Of a stretch of 64,000 nt of DNA, positions 25,665 to 37,862 are shown in pieces. The position numbers and the translations under genes are program-made. The stretch's first letter is position 1, and each line of letters opens with the position of its first letter. The notes beneath the pieces are model-generated. The model made no database searches, had not been told where the DNA came from, and saw nothing but the letters and a program-made list of their open reading frames with translations. The stretch comes from Emydura subglobosa (lineage: Eukaryota; Chordata; Testudines; Chelidae), in assembly GCA_007922225.1 (NCBI GenBank), contig ML679962.1:30797563-30861562 (forward strand). Reading direction: 5' to 3'.

Positions 25665-25724
25665 ATTGGGAATTGCAGATGCTCCGCACCTTGGATTGGG
25701 AATTGCGGATGCTCCGCACCCGGT
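25665..25724. repeat. 30-bp tandem duplication
   Basis: ATTGGGAATTGCAGATGCTC with CGCACC at 25665-25690 is repeated at 25695-25720 with one base changed (CAG to CGG in the core), period 30. Only two copies, so a recent local duplication. Confidence 0.9.
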
Positions 25725-26929
25725 GGGACTGATTCCTAATTTGTTACCAAGTTACTAGACCAAACCCTGCTTGTCTGATTCCGTAAAGTAGGCGCAATGT
25801 GATCGATGAGACGATCTGTGGGAATCAGGAGAGCAGAATCTGGCCTGCTGAATTAGGCCAGTGAACTTCCCCGGCCTGGCAGCAGCAAGGATCTTTGCAG
25901 CTCACAGGGGCCAACAGATCTCAGTATTTGTGGGATGAGATGAGATGAATGAGCTCTCAGTGTCTGTTCAGCTCATTGTCTTGTAAGCAAATACTGTGCT
26001 CTACTCAGGACGGGCAGCACTTTAACCAGACCCTATAAAATGTACCATCAAGTTGGGACCATTTCACTATAAAAATGCGTTGCAATCATCTGAAAAGGGT
26101 GCATTCTTCTCTAGGTACCTGTAGGGTAGTTGAAAACCTTGATAAAGCACAAACTATTTTATATTTTGGGTCCTAGCCAATAAGACTCATTTGTACAGTT
26201 TTAAGTCCAAGCAAACTGGTAGTCAACTAAATTATAACTTATTATCACAGACTACAGACTTTTAATACATTCTGTGGTTGGAACTGGATGATTTACTGTT
26301 TTGGGCCCTGCTGGCAGTTATCATGCATCATTTCCCTAGAAATAAAAATAGCCTTACTGTGGTTATCTTCTGGAATGATAAAAATATATCTAACAAGAGG
26401 TGTCAGAGGAACAAATTCAGAAAATAAAGGTAAAAGATTAAATAGAGTTATTATTTTATGTCTAAAGTACTACATCTTTCAGCAGCTGTGCCGACTTTGG
26501 ACTAAAGCAAAAAGGTATTGCAAGAAGGAAAAAGGATCTAAGGAAAGCATCAAGCTCAACTAAAACCCCATGGGGATAGCTCACTTGGAGGAGCTTTGCA
26601 AGAGTTGAAATTTACATAAAAATCGGTACGTAGTATTTAGCGCGATATAATCAAAAAGGATTTAATATGCACGTTTCTTTGCAAACCGTTTAAAAGTGAT
26701 GTTTTCTAATCCATTCCCAACACTAACCTTTAACTTGTAAGAGTAAAATAATCCTTTCTGCAATATTTTTGGAGTTCACACTCCGCTGATGAAAACCATT
26801 GCCACTCCTTAACACAAGCCACTGGAAACCAACAGTAGAACGTGTGTATTGGCTGTCATGAAGTAATGATTTAGGCCCCAATCCTGCAATGAACTTTAGG
26901 TTGGCACCACACAGGGATTCACCCATGTA

Positions 26930-27056
26930 TTATTATTGATTTGTATTACAGTAGTGCCTACGAATCATCATCATAGATCAGGACCCCCGCTGAGTGAGGC
27001 ACTGTGCAAACACAGAACAAAGAGCATTCCCTGCCCCAAAGAGCTTACAGAACTTC
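26930..27056 (-). mobile_element. Antisense MIR-like SINE fragment
   Basis: ATTTGTATTACAGTAGTGCC, ATCATAGATCAGGACCCCCG, TGAGGCACTGTGCAAACACA, then CATTCCCTGCCCCAAAGAGC and TTACA match the reversed 3' half of the reptile MIR-like SINE. The remainder, with the TTGCCCAAGGTCAC core, is absent. Confidence 0.65.
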
Positions 27057-27167
27057 GCAGGGTTAGCGCCTGGCTTACTTATGTCTGGTGCTTTTTATTT
27101 TCTTTCATATTACACTACAGTTTAATCAACTAATTAACATGTTGATGTATCCTGGAATATATAAGAC

Positions 27168-27258
27168 TTAGGCCCTGATCCTGCAAGTTGGTCCCATTGA
27201 CAGGACTCTTCACGGGTGCAGGTGTCTAAGCGGACTGAATTGCAGAGTCAGGGCCTAA
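27168..27258. mobile_element. Palindromic MITE (GGCCCTGATCCTGCA family)
   Basis: TTAGGCCCTGATCCTGCAA on the left and TTGCAGAGTCAGGGCCTAA on the right are nearly perfect inverted ends. TTA/TAA at the edges would fit the 3-bp TTA target of PIF/Harbinger-type elements, but because the ends are palindromic this cannot be told from the element itself. Related fragments lie at 26875-26930 and 60140-60210. Confidence 0.75.
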
Positions 27259-27729
27259 GGATCTCTTCCTTTAATTGCTAGTAAGCGGGTTTTGTCTGGA
27301 TTTTTACTGGGGATTTGAGCACTTTTGCATGCTAGACTTAAGGTATTAAAAGATAAATATGAATGGGTTTCTTTGAGCAATGAATGTGGACAGACACTTC
27401 AGGGAATGTGGCATTATGGATGGATTTCTAGAACCGATTTAATTGGTGCTAACTCATTTTGTAGTTAGCCGGGAGTAGAGTCTAAAGAGTAACAGGAGGG
27501 GAGCTTTAGGAAATAAAGAGATTAAATAGGCTGGGCTGTGTAAATTGCTCAGCACTTTTATTGCACGGGAGAGCTATGTTGTTGTTTTTTAAAATGGACT
27601 GACTGCAACATTCAGAGTGATGTTTTTAAGGGACATGTTTCCATTAGATACTGCATAACAATAGAACAAGGTCAATGTCCCAATCTGTTGCCAATAAATA
27701 GGAGACTCCATTTGATTCTGAACACTGTC

Positions 27730-27747
27730 TTTTTTTTTTTTTTTTTT
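27730..27747. repeat. T18 homopolymer
   Basis: Eighteen T in a row followed by AAATAAAG. It could be an antisense poly-A tail or a simple run; no retrocopy was recognised next to it. Confidence 0.9.
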
Positions 27748-29104
27748 AAATAAAGAACAAGAATTTTGTGCAATAGCCCAGCAATGTATAAACGGGGACA
27801 CTGCTACTTCTGTACTGCTATTGGCTATCATGCCTCTGACTTGACAGGATAAAAAAAAATCGTAGCCCATAAACTTGCATTGGTGCCTCCTGGGGCACAG
27901 AGGGCTGCTTATGGTTACCAAGAAAATCTAATTACAGTGTACATCAACTGAACCGGTGAGCCTCATCTTCTTGCCACCCAGCTTGGTGAGTCAACAGGAA
28001 AACCCACTAGCTCTGTTTGACTCACTAAGACGTCAGACCTTCCATGCTGTATTAACCTATGCGGGTGTTTAGAGAAACGTTTTATTGCTATCTTTCCATT
28101 AAAGATCTTTAAAAGGGCCATAAAAGATTTGTGGAGAAAGGATACAGAAGGAAATCAAAGCCAAATGCAAGGTACCCGGGGCAAATATTCCCTTCAAATG
28201 TTCTCACCACTATCCAGTGACTAAGATAATAAATGGATCTCCACAGTGAGCATATTTTTCAGTTTCAAAAATGTAATTTGTCTCTTCAATACTCTACTCT
28301 GAAGCCACGGGTAACAGTAGGTCTTAGCCGGGTGACTCTTTTCCTGCCTATATTTTCCCAGAAATCTCTTAGTCATCATTCACAAAGAGCCGAATTCTGG
28401 GGTCGGATCATGGTCAATCCATATGCAGAAGGGATTCTCCATATGCAAAACTCACTCCTGTGGAAGGGGGGCAGAGAACTGTCTTCTTGGCACCATTTCC
28501 CACTTCCTAAAGCTATGGGGACTGAAGAGCTGGGGACAGGGCTGCCCCACAATGGGGCGTGGGGATGCACATATTTGCCTTTCTATCCTCTCAGAGATTA
28601 GGTCTGGGTCTGTATTACCTGCCCTGCGGACTCTTCTGCAAAGAGGAGATCATACTTGGGATACGATTAGGGAGAGTCACTGGTATTACAGCCAAGCTAT
28701 GCAGGAAAGAGATGGAGGCCTCTACGCAGATGGCCCTGTCTTTAGATGGACCTCTGAGGATCGTACAGGTTTGGATGTTGCAGAGTCTCCCTCATTTCAA
28801 TTGGATAATAAAATCTCCCTTGTACCAAGCCAGATGATTAGAACTGAAGCAAAATGAACACGATTCCTTCAGAATCTGTGACATTTCTCCCTCAGATGGA
28901 GTTGGCTAATACAAGCTCCCAGTTCTATGCATTGTCCTGGCCACACACGCTCCCTGTGGAATCCTCATCCCAGTCATTGGACAGGAAGGACTGGGTGTCC
29001 GAACAAACCCTGCAATTTAATTCTGTGAGATCGTCCTTCTCCGGGCTAGCACTGCAAAGAAGCTTACTGGCTTACGTCCCGATTTCAAAATATTTCTTGC
29101 ATAA

Positions 29105-29283
29105 CAGCGTCTTTACAACTGGAAATCTACTACATGACTTGGTCAAGCCACTTAAACGCCATGGGCTTGAGTTTCCCCAACTGTACAGTGGGATAGTAAT
29201 CCTCACCTATCTCAAAGGGATAGGATGAGCTTTAATCCACTGGTGTTTGTAAAGTGCTTTGAGATTCATAGATGAAAGATGCT
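29105..29283 (+). mobile_element. MIR-like SINE, 3' half
   Basis: GACTTGGTCAAGCCACTTAA, GAGTTTCCCCAACTGTACAG, TGGGATAGTAATCCTCACC and TTTGTAAAGTGCTTTGAGAT with AGATGAAAGATGCTACA follow the MIR core and its CTTTGAGAT-containing reptile 3' end. Confidence 0.7.
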
Positions 29284-29289
29284 ACAGAC

Positions 29290-29580
29290 TAAAAACATGA
29301 GCCAGTGGGCAGGGCACAAACCTGGGACTTGGGAGATCTGAGTTTAATGCCCTGCTTTGCCACACATGCCCTGTCTAAACTTGGGCAGGTAACATGCTCC
29401 CAGCTCCCCGTCTGTGCAATGGGGACAACCATCCTTCCCTACTTCACAAAAGAGGTGTTGTGATGAACACATTCAAGATGATACGGTGGGTGCTAGGATA
29501 TTGCAGGAATAAGGAGCCAAGTCGGTACCTGATCCAGACAGATGTGTTATGTTTCGTGTTTTGGGGTTTTAAAATAATAG
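29290..29580 (+). mobile_element. MIR-like SINE, nearly full length
   Basis: Directly after the previous copy: GGACTTGGGAGATCTGAGTT, TAATGCCCTGCTTTGCCAC, TAAACTTGGGCAGGTAACAT, GCTCCCCGTCTGTGCAATGG and GGTGTTGTGATGAACACATT follow the MIR consensus from the tRNA-related head through the CORE region. It sits in tandem with the copy at 29105, which looks like two independent insertions. Confidence 0.7.
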
Positions 29581-30059
29581 CTAACTATTTCCATTGAAAG
29601 ATCGATTTTGCAGGCACCATGACTTTTTTTTTTTTAATATTTTTTCAGTATGCTTATTTATAGTAATGTGGTTCTGGATGATACTACAAATACATAAAGA
29701 TGAATTCTCCTCGATCTGCTGTGTTTCCACAGCTCTCCTTACTGCGTGTAATATGGCTGACTGAACGCTTTTGTAGGCTGGCCAAAAGAGCTCATATTTC
29801 AAAGGACTGAATCTGAACACCACCTGGACATTCTTGGCTACTGGAAGAATGCGCTCCACTTTGTCTAAACACTCCTCTAGATGAGCACAAACAAGCATCT
29901 TGACATGCCTATAAAACTTTTAGTAGGTCAGTTGCTCCTCTCCTCAAAAAGAGCAAGGATATGAAAAGGATTTTATAGAATAAATGGAGGCAGCCATCTT
30001 CAATGATCTGCACTATGTAAAACAGGACGTTGAATTGTAAAAATTGTGGGTATTGTGGC

Positions 30060-30615
30060 TGATGGCCGGCTTCCCTCAGTGGGTCTCGCACCTTCCTGCT
30101 TGTAGTGGGCCAGGAAGTTGCCCGTCACCCCGTCTTCCCACAGGGAGGGGGTAGGGACCCGGGCCCACCCGCTCCTCCGGGTCCCAGCCCAGGGGCCCTA
30201 TAAGAAGCAGCTATGTGCTGCTGGTACTGCTTTCCAGACGGCACACTCTTCCCCTGGGCTAATTTTCCCCCTCCTTCAGTCCTTCTGGCTTCTGGAGCTG
30301 GTACCTTCCTCCTCACTGCTCCACCACAGCGCTCTGCTCACCAGCTCGTTCCTTGGCACAGCTCCGTACTCCTATCACCACCGCTCAGCACTCCTCTCAC
30401 CTCAACACAGCACTCCTACTTCCTCCAGCTCGTGCACTGTGTGTTTGGGGCGGAGCCCTTTTATGGAGCACCTGATCACTAATCAGCCTCAGCTGCTCCT
30501 AATTGCCCCCAGTGGTTCTGAGTGAGTCAGCAGGGAACAAAGCCCGGAGCATTCTGGGGCTCACATATCTCCCATCCAGCACTCTTCTACTGCCTTCTGC
30601 CTTCACCATATCACA
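30060..30615. other. GC-rich, CpG-containing block of unknown origin
   Basis: Within AT-rich intron this block is markedly C-rich on the plus strand and keeps more than a dozen CpGs (for example ACCCGGGCCCACCCGCTCCT and CACAGCGCTCTGCTCACC). It has GGCGGAGCCCTTTTATGGAG, which could be a TATA-like context. ORFs occur on both strands but resemble no known protein. Options are an LTR or other GC-rich retroelement piece, or a small CpG island of an alternative promoter or enhancer. Flanks at 30040 and 30620 return abruptly to AT-rich sequence, which favours an insertion. Confidence 0.45.
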
Positions 30616-30870
30616 GTATGTTACTGAGTAAAAAACTGCAACATTAATAACCCTAAGTGACTGAAACAGGTAGATCATTTCCATGCAAGCCTTAGTCATG
30701 ACTCCTTTACAAATATGGAAAACATCACGGGTTCAAGGTCTTGTTCTCAGACACTGAACTAAACTGTAATCTTTAACACTGAGTGAATTCGGAGTCTGGT
30801 TTTGAGAGACAGCAACTATGTCAGCAAAGTATAAAAGCAAGGAAAATTTTTACACTAATGACAAGTGAGA

Positions 30871-30902
<32 letters not shown>

Positions 30903-30906
30903 GTAT
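30871..30906. repeat. (AT)n(GTAT)n compound microsatellite
   Basis: Ten AT units followed by about four GTAT units. Simple repeat with cruciform-forming potential. Confidence 0.95.
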
Positions 30907-33086
30907 TGTAACAGATGTCAACTGCAGTTAGATTCAACTCAACTTATTAGTGCATGGCTTTTAGCCAAAAGCAATTCACATTTGCAGAAGTGTACTATCA
31001 CATATGTCTTAATAACAGAAATGTGTTTTTAAAGATGTATGTGATAAGTCACATATGGTAGAAGAAATCTGTACAGCTTTCAGCCCTTGTGACAATGGAA
31101 GCTACTAACTTTATTCTGTGAAGCTGAAGAACATTAAAATTCAAGTGAAATTCTCTTTGACATTTGAAAGAGCTACAGCACCGACGGCATTAAAAACTAG
31201 ACAAGACGCTGTGGTGCTGGGTGTAGTTTCCATGATTACACAAATACAATCCATATCTATTACGGTTATCTGAAAGATACCATTTTACTCTTGCCCTTAG
31301 AGGCAATGTTTTAGGGTAAAACCATACAGGTACATTAAGTGCGAACATTTCATTGAAAAATACTAGGCAGATATTTAATGCAGACTGTAATTAATATGTA
31401 TAATGGCCTCCCTAGGGTACTAACTGAAGCTGCAACCATTAACATATTCAAAGGCAAGTTAAAACAAGCAGTTGGGGAAAACATGACAGGGTGAAATACA
31501 CATGACAGGGTAGAGAGAGCTACACTGGGCATATGGCCTTCTTCCATCCCAAAATGTTACTACATTTTTCAGGGTCACAGAAAGCAACGATTTAACTTAA
31601 TCTGAAGAAATGAACATTTTAGATGGTGTAACTGCACATCGCTGTAAAGAACAAATTACTTAAAGGTTGTGTTGTGGGCTGCAAACTGGTACAGGCCCAG
31701 CTTACCCCAGCAGAGTTTTAAAAAATGAATGAATGAAAAATATTATTTTGGAGCCCCCACTGCCCTCTCTTGTCACCTAGATGCTGAACAGGGGCAGCCA
31801 ATTCACTTCAAACAACCACCACCGGACAGTTTTAATTCACCTCCACCCCCATGACACAACCGCCAGGCAGATTTTTAATTCAGCTTGGAGTGGATTTGAA
31901 CTAGTTACCTAGAAATGAATGGTCCCCTGTCTCATTACCAGTTCCTTAAGCTTTCACATCACACCACACCCCCCGGTTACCATTGCTAGTTCTTATCAGA
32001 TAAAATGAAACATAAAGAGTCCGATTTACAACCGCCTTGCACCTTGCGTGACTGATGAGTGTTTTACACTCATTTTACCCTGGCGTAAATGACTATCCAA
32101 GGTGGAAGCCAATGGAGAATGAGACCTGTAGTCTTTTTGTTATGCTTCCCAAAACACAGCCACTCATCAGCCCCCCAAGAGTTTATCTCTAGGAAGCCAA
32201 AATATCTGTGAGAAAAATCACTTCCAAAAGTCCTCATGATCAGCAAAGGACAGTGAAAACACTGGCTCCAATAGGAAGATATAGTTCCTGGGGACTTAGT
32301 TAAACTGCAGGCTGATCATCCACCAGAGCTGGAAGGATGTGTTTTATTGGCACTTAATAGAACATTAAAACTAGAGTGTATGTTGTTTAAGTAGAAAAAG
32401 TAGCCACTGATTGCTGTTATCCTTAACTGAAAATCTCTCTCTTCAAAGTACCAGGACATCTATATAGCAACTTCCTCAATTCAAAGATATACTGTAAAGA
32501 GTGGCGGCTAGTGCTCTAAGATTTAAGAACTTCTCATAAAGTGCCCAGGAAATTGGTCCCTGGAAGCTTGCTCATCCTTCATAGATCCGCAGTATAAAAA
32601 CCAGAAACATACATGTGCATGTGGGGGAGCTCTTAATCAACAGGATGGCAAAGCTCTGATATATTGGTGGAAAATATTCCCACGTGTCTAGAAATCATTT
32701 GGCACACTCCCAGTTATTTCCCCCTCGGTCAGACCTTCCCAAGTACTGCAATTGAAAAACAAACTTTTGAGCATGCGCAACCCCCCCCCGCCCCTCAGGC
32801 TAGAGTACTATGTACTGAATATGATCATGATATTATTTGGCAGCTATTCATAGATGGCACATATTAATTTATGTAAACTGGACACAACTCAGAGCATGCA
32901 GTTATTAGAGACACATGAAAAATTGAAATCTGTCCTTGATGATCACGGGATTTTTTTATGTCTCTGATTATGGATTAACTTGAGTTCCAATGTCTATTTT
33001 ATTGCCCTATTGTGGGCTTTGTGTTGTGGTTGTTTGCATGAAGTTCATTAAAGTTGAATTTTCCAATGGATATAAAAATAACTTAC

Positions 33087-33124
33087 TTTACAGGAATGTT
33101 TCTAGGTTTCGTCTTTTCGGCAGC
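33087..33124 (-). CDS. AFF2: AFF2/FMR2-like 38-nt internal exon (AAEKTKPRNIPV)
   Basis: Seen: on the minus strand a long pyrimidine tract (CTTCTTTCCCTTTCTTCCCC) and TTTATAG precede a 38-nt segment ending AAA|GTAAGT, a near-consensus donor. A branch-site-like CTTAAC lies about 40 nt upstream of the acceptor. Read in phase 0, as set by the preceding exon, it gives AAEKTKPRNIPV plus AA of the next codon (Lys or Asn), so it ends in phase 2. Known, from memory: mammalian AFF2 has a closely similar stretch, EKAKPRNNPVN, after its DLKLSSDEDD motif, whereas AFF3 and AFF4 have QRT-type sequence at this point. Inference: this is the AFF2 orthologue's short exon leading into the proline/serine-rich exon, which lies outside the window. 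A GT inside the exon (after CCT) could act as a donor but is much weaker. Confidence 0.83.
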
Positions 33125-34967
33125 CTATAAATAGAAGGGGGAAGAAAGGGAAAGAAGCAGTTAAGCAACATTATTAAGCACAATCTTTCCTGGAACCAAA
33201 ATAATAAAAAAAAATACAGAATGATGTTCAGAAATGGAATAAGCAAACCAAAGCAGGCCGCAACAGTTAAGGTAGCAATTGCTGAACTCTTTCCCCACAA
33301 CGATGTTGCAGCTCTTAAAACATTCCTTCCCCAGTTTGAGATATCTGCATGCTTTGTTTTTTAGTGGCTGTAAGTATATAGGAACTATTCATTCAGAATG
33401 ATTACTGTCTTTCCCAGTTTGAGATCTGGTCATGTTCATCTTAACCGTACTACCTACATCTAGAACATGGACAGCAACAGGAAAAAATAGAGGCAAATAT
33501 GGATTCTATTTCCAAAACAATTTTTATTAGCCAACAACAGAAAAGGGCAATGGATGACCAAATGTTCAGATCAATTTCCTCTTGTGAAACCTTTGAGAAA
33601 ACACACTCCAAATCATCTAAATGAGTAAATCTCTGGGCCTCTCGGCCTGTACAGCTCAGACATGGAGCCTGGTTCCAGTTTATTGCTGAACCCATTGATC
33701 TGTGTACAGTCCATTTATCATTCATGAAAAGAGCCAGTGATCTTCACAGTATATTAGAAGAAACAACTCAGATCATCTGTCAACGGCCCTCTTATTTCTG
33801 TTTCCCTCTCCACGGGGATTTCATCTCCTTCGATTCTTCTTGAATTAAAATGTTGCTAAGCAACACAGCTGGGGGCACTGATGGCAGAATGGCTACAGTC
33901 TATCAAACTGTTTAAGCAGTTGGAGATTTTAGTGATGATTTTTTTTTATGCTTCCCTGGCATAATTATGTAATCTGAACCAAATTTTTATTCCCTCAGAA
34001 TTTCATAGACTACATAAATAATATTGTAACACAGAGAAGGTTGAAATATTATTCTAAGAGAAAATTAGTGCTGTCAAATCATTTTAGAGCATTTTTTTTG
34101 GTATTTGCAGAACTAGGCTGTCATAGCTTTAAATGTGGAAATGAGTCAAACTGTTAGTCAGATTACATGTACTGTAGCACTGAAATGCAGATTAAAAGGT
34201 GACTGATCCATAAACCCATTACACTATAGAAAGCTTTAGTGCTTACTTGCATTTTAGGATATTTCAGGATACAAATAAAGCCAGAAAAACTGGTGATGGC
34301 GCACGAAGGTTAAATGGGGTTGGATGAAACATCATAACCTTTGCTTCATTGAGGGACAGAGTAAAACATATTCCTTGGAAAATATTCCAAGTGATGGTGA
34401 TCTTCAAAATGTTCAGATAAACACCAAAGGATTAGATCTTTTCTTTAAACTGGCCTAGTCTGAAGTGAATTCCTTGAACTTGCAATACTGGACTACAAAT
34501 CTTGTGAGAATGGGCTGTCTTAAAACGTTGTCAGTGGGACCAGAAATTTGGCAAAAAACTCTCCCCCGTACAAGGAAGATCACATTTAAATCCATTGACA
34601 TCCTAAACCATTGATTTTTTTACTTGAGAGAAGGAATTAAGGTTTGTGGGATCTTTGAGATGGGAAATACTAGTTTTATGGACTGGCTCCTTTTGGGCAG
34701 AGAAAGACTTGATTGTTTATTGTTGCTCTTTTTGTCTTAGATTACATTTTACATTATTTATTATGGGTATGTGGAGCCTTCGGTTTACATTTTATACAGT
34801 GAAATCAACATAAACAAACAAATAAGACTGAAAGCAAGTAAATGAATATTATACAAACCAACTAGGTTAAAAGAATGGTAAAGCTGCTCAATGAAGCACT
34901 CAGAATTCAGGAAATGCTAAAGTTAACCTTGATTCTGCCCCCTTGTGCAAACACATGATGCTGATTT

Positions 34968-35004
34968 TGAGGTCCCTTTCAGCCCTACATTTCTATGATT
35001 CTAT
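34968..35004 (+). mobile_element. Short CR1 LINE 3' tail
   Basis: GAGGTCCCTTTCAGCCCTAC followed by ATTTCTATGATTCTAT is the terminal part of a CR1 element with its repeated TTCTATGAT-type end. Only about 37 bp are recognisable. Confidence 0.7.
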
Positions 35005-35930
35005 AATCACGTCCCCTCTTCATGAAGTGGTCAGTTGGATGGTATGGGTCCTGCCTCATTCCATAGCACCCTCCAAAATCTCACTCAATTTATTTGATGC
35101 ACACAGTTTCAGGGCGCAAAGAACACTGTTTAAAAAAGAACCTTCGTTAATAAAAGAAAAGCGTATGTGTGCGTACAAACTATTTATTTAAAATCTTTCA
35201 ATTGAACCTATCAAATGGATTTTCAGTGGACCACTGACCTCACAATGGTTCCCCCAATATATTTCAAGTTTCTATTCCCTCCTGCTGAGGTACTAACATT
35301 GTTAAAAAGGTTACAAATACTCTTTTATCATTGCAAAAGTCTACTTTTTGACTGCAATCTAACAATTCTCATGATCAGCCTAGCTAACCAATAGCTGGGA
35401 TGTAATACTACAGAGTTTAGGACTGGGTAACTCTAAACAATCTCTGATACAGGCTATTTTTTTAATCAAATTCTTCAAAATTATCCCATACAAACTTAAT
35501 TTTAAATATACAGATAAAAGATAAGAACAACAGAACTAGTGGGAAGTGTTTTGAATAGGAAGTAAATATCTATGTAATACATACAAAGAATGATAAGGTT
35601 AACTAAACTGTATAAAGATGATAAAGATATTTCAGAAACTGAGAGAGAATTGGGTTATGTCAAAATCATAGAATATTAAAGATCAGCATCAAAAGCTGTG
35701 CATTCGATATTGAGTAACTGAACATGTGGATTGCAGCTGTTTGCATTGGAGTGGACAACGTGTACAATGGGAATTTGACTGCATATTATTCTGTGTGGCT
35801 CTGAAGATTGGTAGCACGCCATTGTTTTCTTAGCTAGTGATTTCCTAGATCACTTGTGATTGTGTTGATGGGAAAGGCACTTTAATAACTCTTAGCGTTT
35901 GGTAGGCTAAATATTTTTATGGGGGAAAGT

Positions 35931-35966
35931 ACACACACACACGCACACACATGCATGCATACATGC
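35931..35966. repeat. (CA)n(TGCA)n compound microsatellite
   Basis: ACACACACACACGCACACAC followed by ATGCATGCATACATGC. Alternating purine-pyrimidine throughout, so capable of Z-DNA; otherwise an ordinary repeat. Confidence 0.95.
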
Positions 35967-37258
35967 TCATGAGCATTAAAAAAACCTTTCAAATGACCAT
36001 GTTAGGCTGCATCCAGTTTCAATTTGCATTTTGGATAAAGGAACTGCTTAGTTATTATAGTAACTGAACCTCTTCACCACTCAATGGGAGTTGAGGATGG
36101 GTGTGGACCATGCAGAATTAGACAATGAATTCTGAGTAAGTACTACAGGATCTGGCCCTGCACTTTCATTTTTCTTGTATGTGTTGCTCACACTTTTTCA
36201 TAGTATATTTGTTGCAATATCATGAGCATGCTCAGGGGCAGAAGATACAGAATAGAGAAATCAAAGTGACACTGAGTAACTATACATATTAAGCTTTGAT
36301 GCAGAAACATATTGTTTGAAAATATTCTGTGTGCAGTAGGTCTGTCAATTAAAGCTAATTATTTTTCTCTGATCAGGAAGAATGCTATCTTGTTGTAGGC
36401 AGGTTTCTTTGAAATGTACATCTTTTATACAACTTCATTATAGGAAAATACTTCTTCCAAATTACTTTTTTTTCTGGGTTGCTTAGCTATTGACTCAAAC
36501 GGTCTTATGTTGAATAGTTCTCTCTGCTTTGATAATTAACTTTTGATCATTACTGAATTTAACAGCTCTAGTCAGATGTGTTCATAGTCATCCTCTTCAA
36601 TTACTTCAGTGCTCATCACCTTTAATCTTTGAACAAAATGATCTCACTGTGCTTCCATCAGACTTGCTACAGAGTTAATAATTTCTGTTTCTTGTCTTCC
36701 TGACTAAGTTTGATTTGTTTTAGACATGAGGTGAGCTTTTGATTATTAATTTAAACTATTTCAAAGACAAACAATTTTTAAAAGTGAGTTATTTTGTGCA
36801 ACTTATATTTCTGGGCTTTTACAAATAAGAAGATGTTTTTGAAACCCAGAATATTTCCCAAACTTTATACATTAAAAGGACTATAAATAGCGTACGTGGG
36901 AGGTTCCCAAATCATGATACATGTGGTCTGAGTGGGTGATCATACTGCAAAAGCTGGGAATGGAAATGAATCAGTATAATGGGATTCAATGGGCGTTAGG
37001 AGGGTTACATCATAGGATTGCTGCTAATTTTGAGTTTGAAAATGTACATTAAAATAATTTAAGATGATTAGAAAATGGAGACTAGACTGAACTAGACACT
37101 TATACCGCTTTAATTTGTAATGTCCTTCTGATTTTTTACAATTATGGTCCTAGTTATATCCCATCTCTCTCTAAAATTATCCTCTCTGCACAGCTGCCCC
37201 TCTAGGCAGACACAGAATGAGAAGGAGAAAGAAGATAAATTGGAGGAACAGATGAAGG

Positions 37259-37275
37259 GCAGCAGCAGCAGCAGC
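37259..37275. repeat. Short (GCA)n run
   Basis: Five to six GCA units inside an otherwise unremarkable stretch. It is far below expansion-prone lengths. Not related to the CCG repeat of the mammalian FMR2 promoter, which lies elsewhere in the gene. Confidence 0.9.
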
Positions 37276-37649
37276 GTGTACATCCATAGAAACTTTTTGG
37301 GGGGTTGGAGCTGGTTTTCCAAAGCATTCAAGGAACTCAAAGCTAGTTATCTGACCTCCAGATATGAGCAGAACACAACAGTAATAGAGAAGTGAAAGAA
37401 ATGTGTTCCTAGAGGCTGGATAAAAAGTCAAGTTTCACCAATTGTCACACAAAAGAAAGCCCTGGCAAATAACCATCACCCTATTCCAGCCTATATCATG
37501 GACTCCCTCTGAGAACTGCACCGTGGGCCCAAATAGTGGCTTTTATGGTCATCAGGCAAGGCACTAACCTTTTTGATGGACAGACATTGTGTTTTGGTCT
37601 GTGCAATGCGCCTAGAGCACCAAAAATATGCACATAGTAAACTCTGAAG

Positions 37650-37862
37650 GAAGGCTAGTCAAAAAATGTTGGTCAAAATTGTCTTTTGATGGAAAAGTGA
37701 GTTTCTGAATAAATGAAATTCTCCACTGAAAACATCTGCTTTCCATTGAAAATGTAGACTTTTCAATGAAAACCTGAAATCTGAAAAGTTATCAGCCAAC
37801 CACAGTGAAAAGTTGAAATGTTCTGGAGAACCCCGCCCCCACATTTTCTGATCGGCTCTATT
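37650..37862. mobile_element. AT-rich MITE-like repeat
   Basis: GTCAAAAAATGTTGGTCAAA, TTTCCATTGAAAATGTAGAC, TTTTCAATGAAAACCTGAAA and the end TTCTGATCGGCTCTA resemble reptile elements built of AAAATTTT-type blocks. Its ends are only weakly complementary, so classification is open. Confidence 0.4.

Larger units (their letters stand above)
1..33086 (-). other. AFF2: AFF2 intron downstream of the 38-nt exon (at least 33 kb, runs off the window)
   Basis: Starts at the GTAAGT donor next to 33087 and continues to the left edge; no convincing serine-rich AFF exon was found in it. It contains the LINE-1 ORF1 relic, CR1, MIR and MITE copies listed separately, and one weak microexon candidate at 4755-4769. 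Stretches where I see neither gene nor recognisable repeat: 1-2680, 3016-4250, 8470-9750, 10261-11068, 13000-15320, 16430-18170, 22270-24560, 25730-26920, 27260-29100 and 30910-33086. ORFs of 60-150 codons in these parts are isolated, have unrelated frames on both strands and resemble no protein family I know. Confidence 0.7.

Noticed and set aside
28423..28857. 144-codon plus-strand ORF overlapping 92- and 122-codon ORFs
   Set aside because: Three overlapping frames, no similarity to known families and no supporting splice pattern.
30118..30525. 135-codon plus-strand ORF in the GC-rich block
   Set aside because: Pro/Ser/Leu-rich translation from C-rich DNA, open frames on both strands, no domain.
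30871..35966. AT and CA microsatellites as functional elements
   Set aside because: Ordinary simple repeats of common length with no conserved context visible.
37259..37275. CAG/GCA run as a counterpart of the FRAXE repeat
   Set aside because: FRAXE is a CCG repeat near the first exon of human AFF2; this is a short GCA run deep in an intron.
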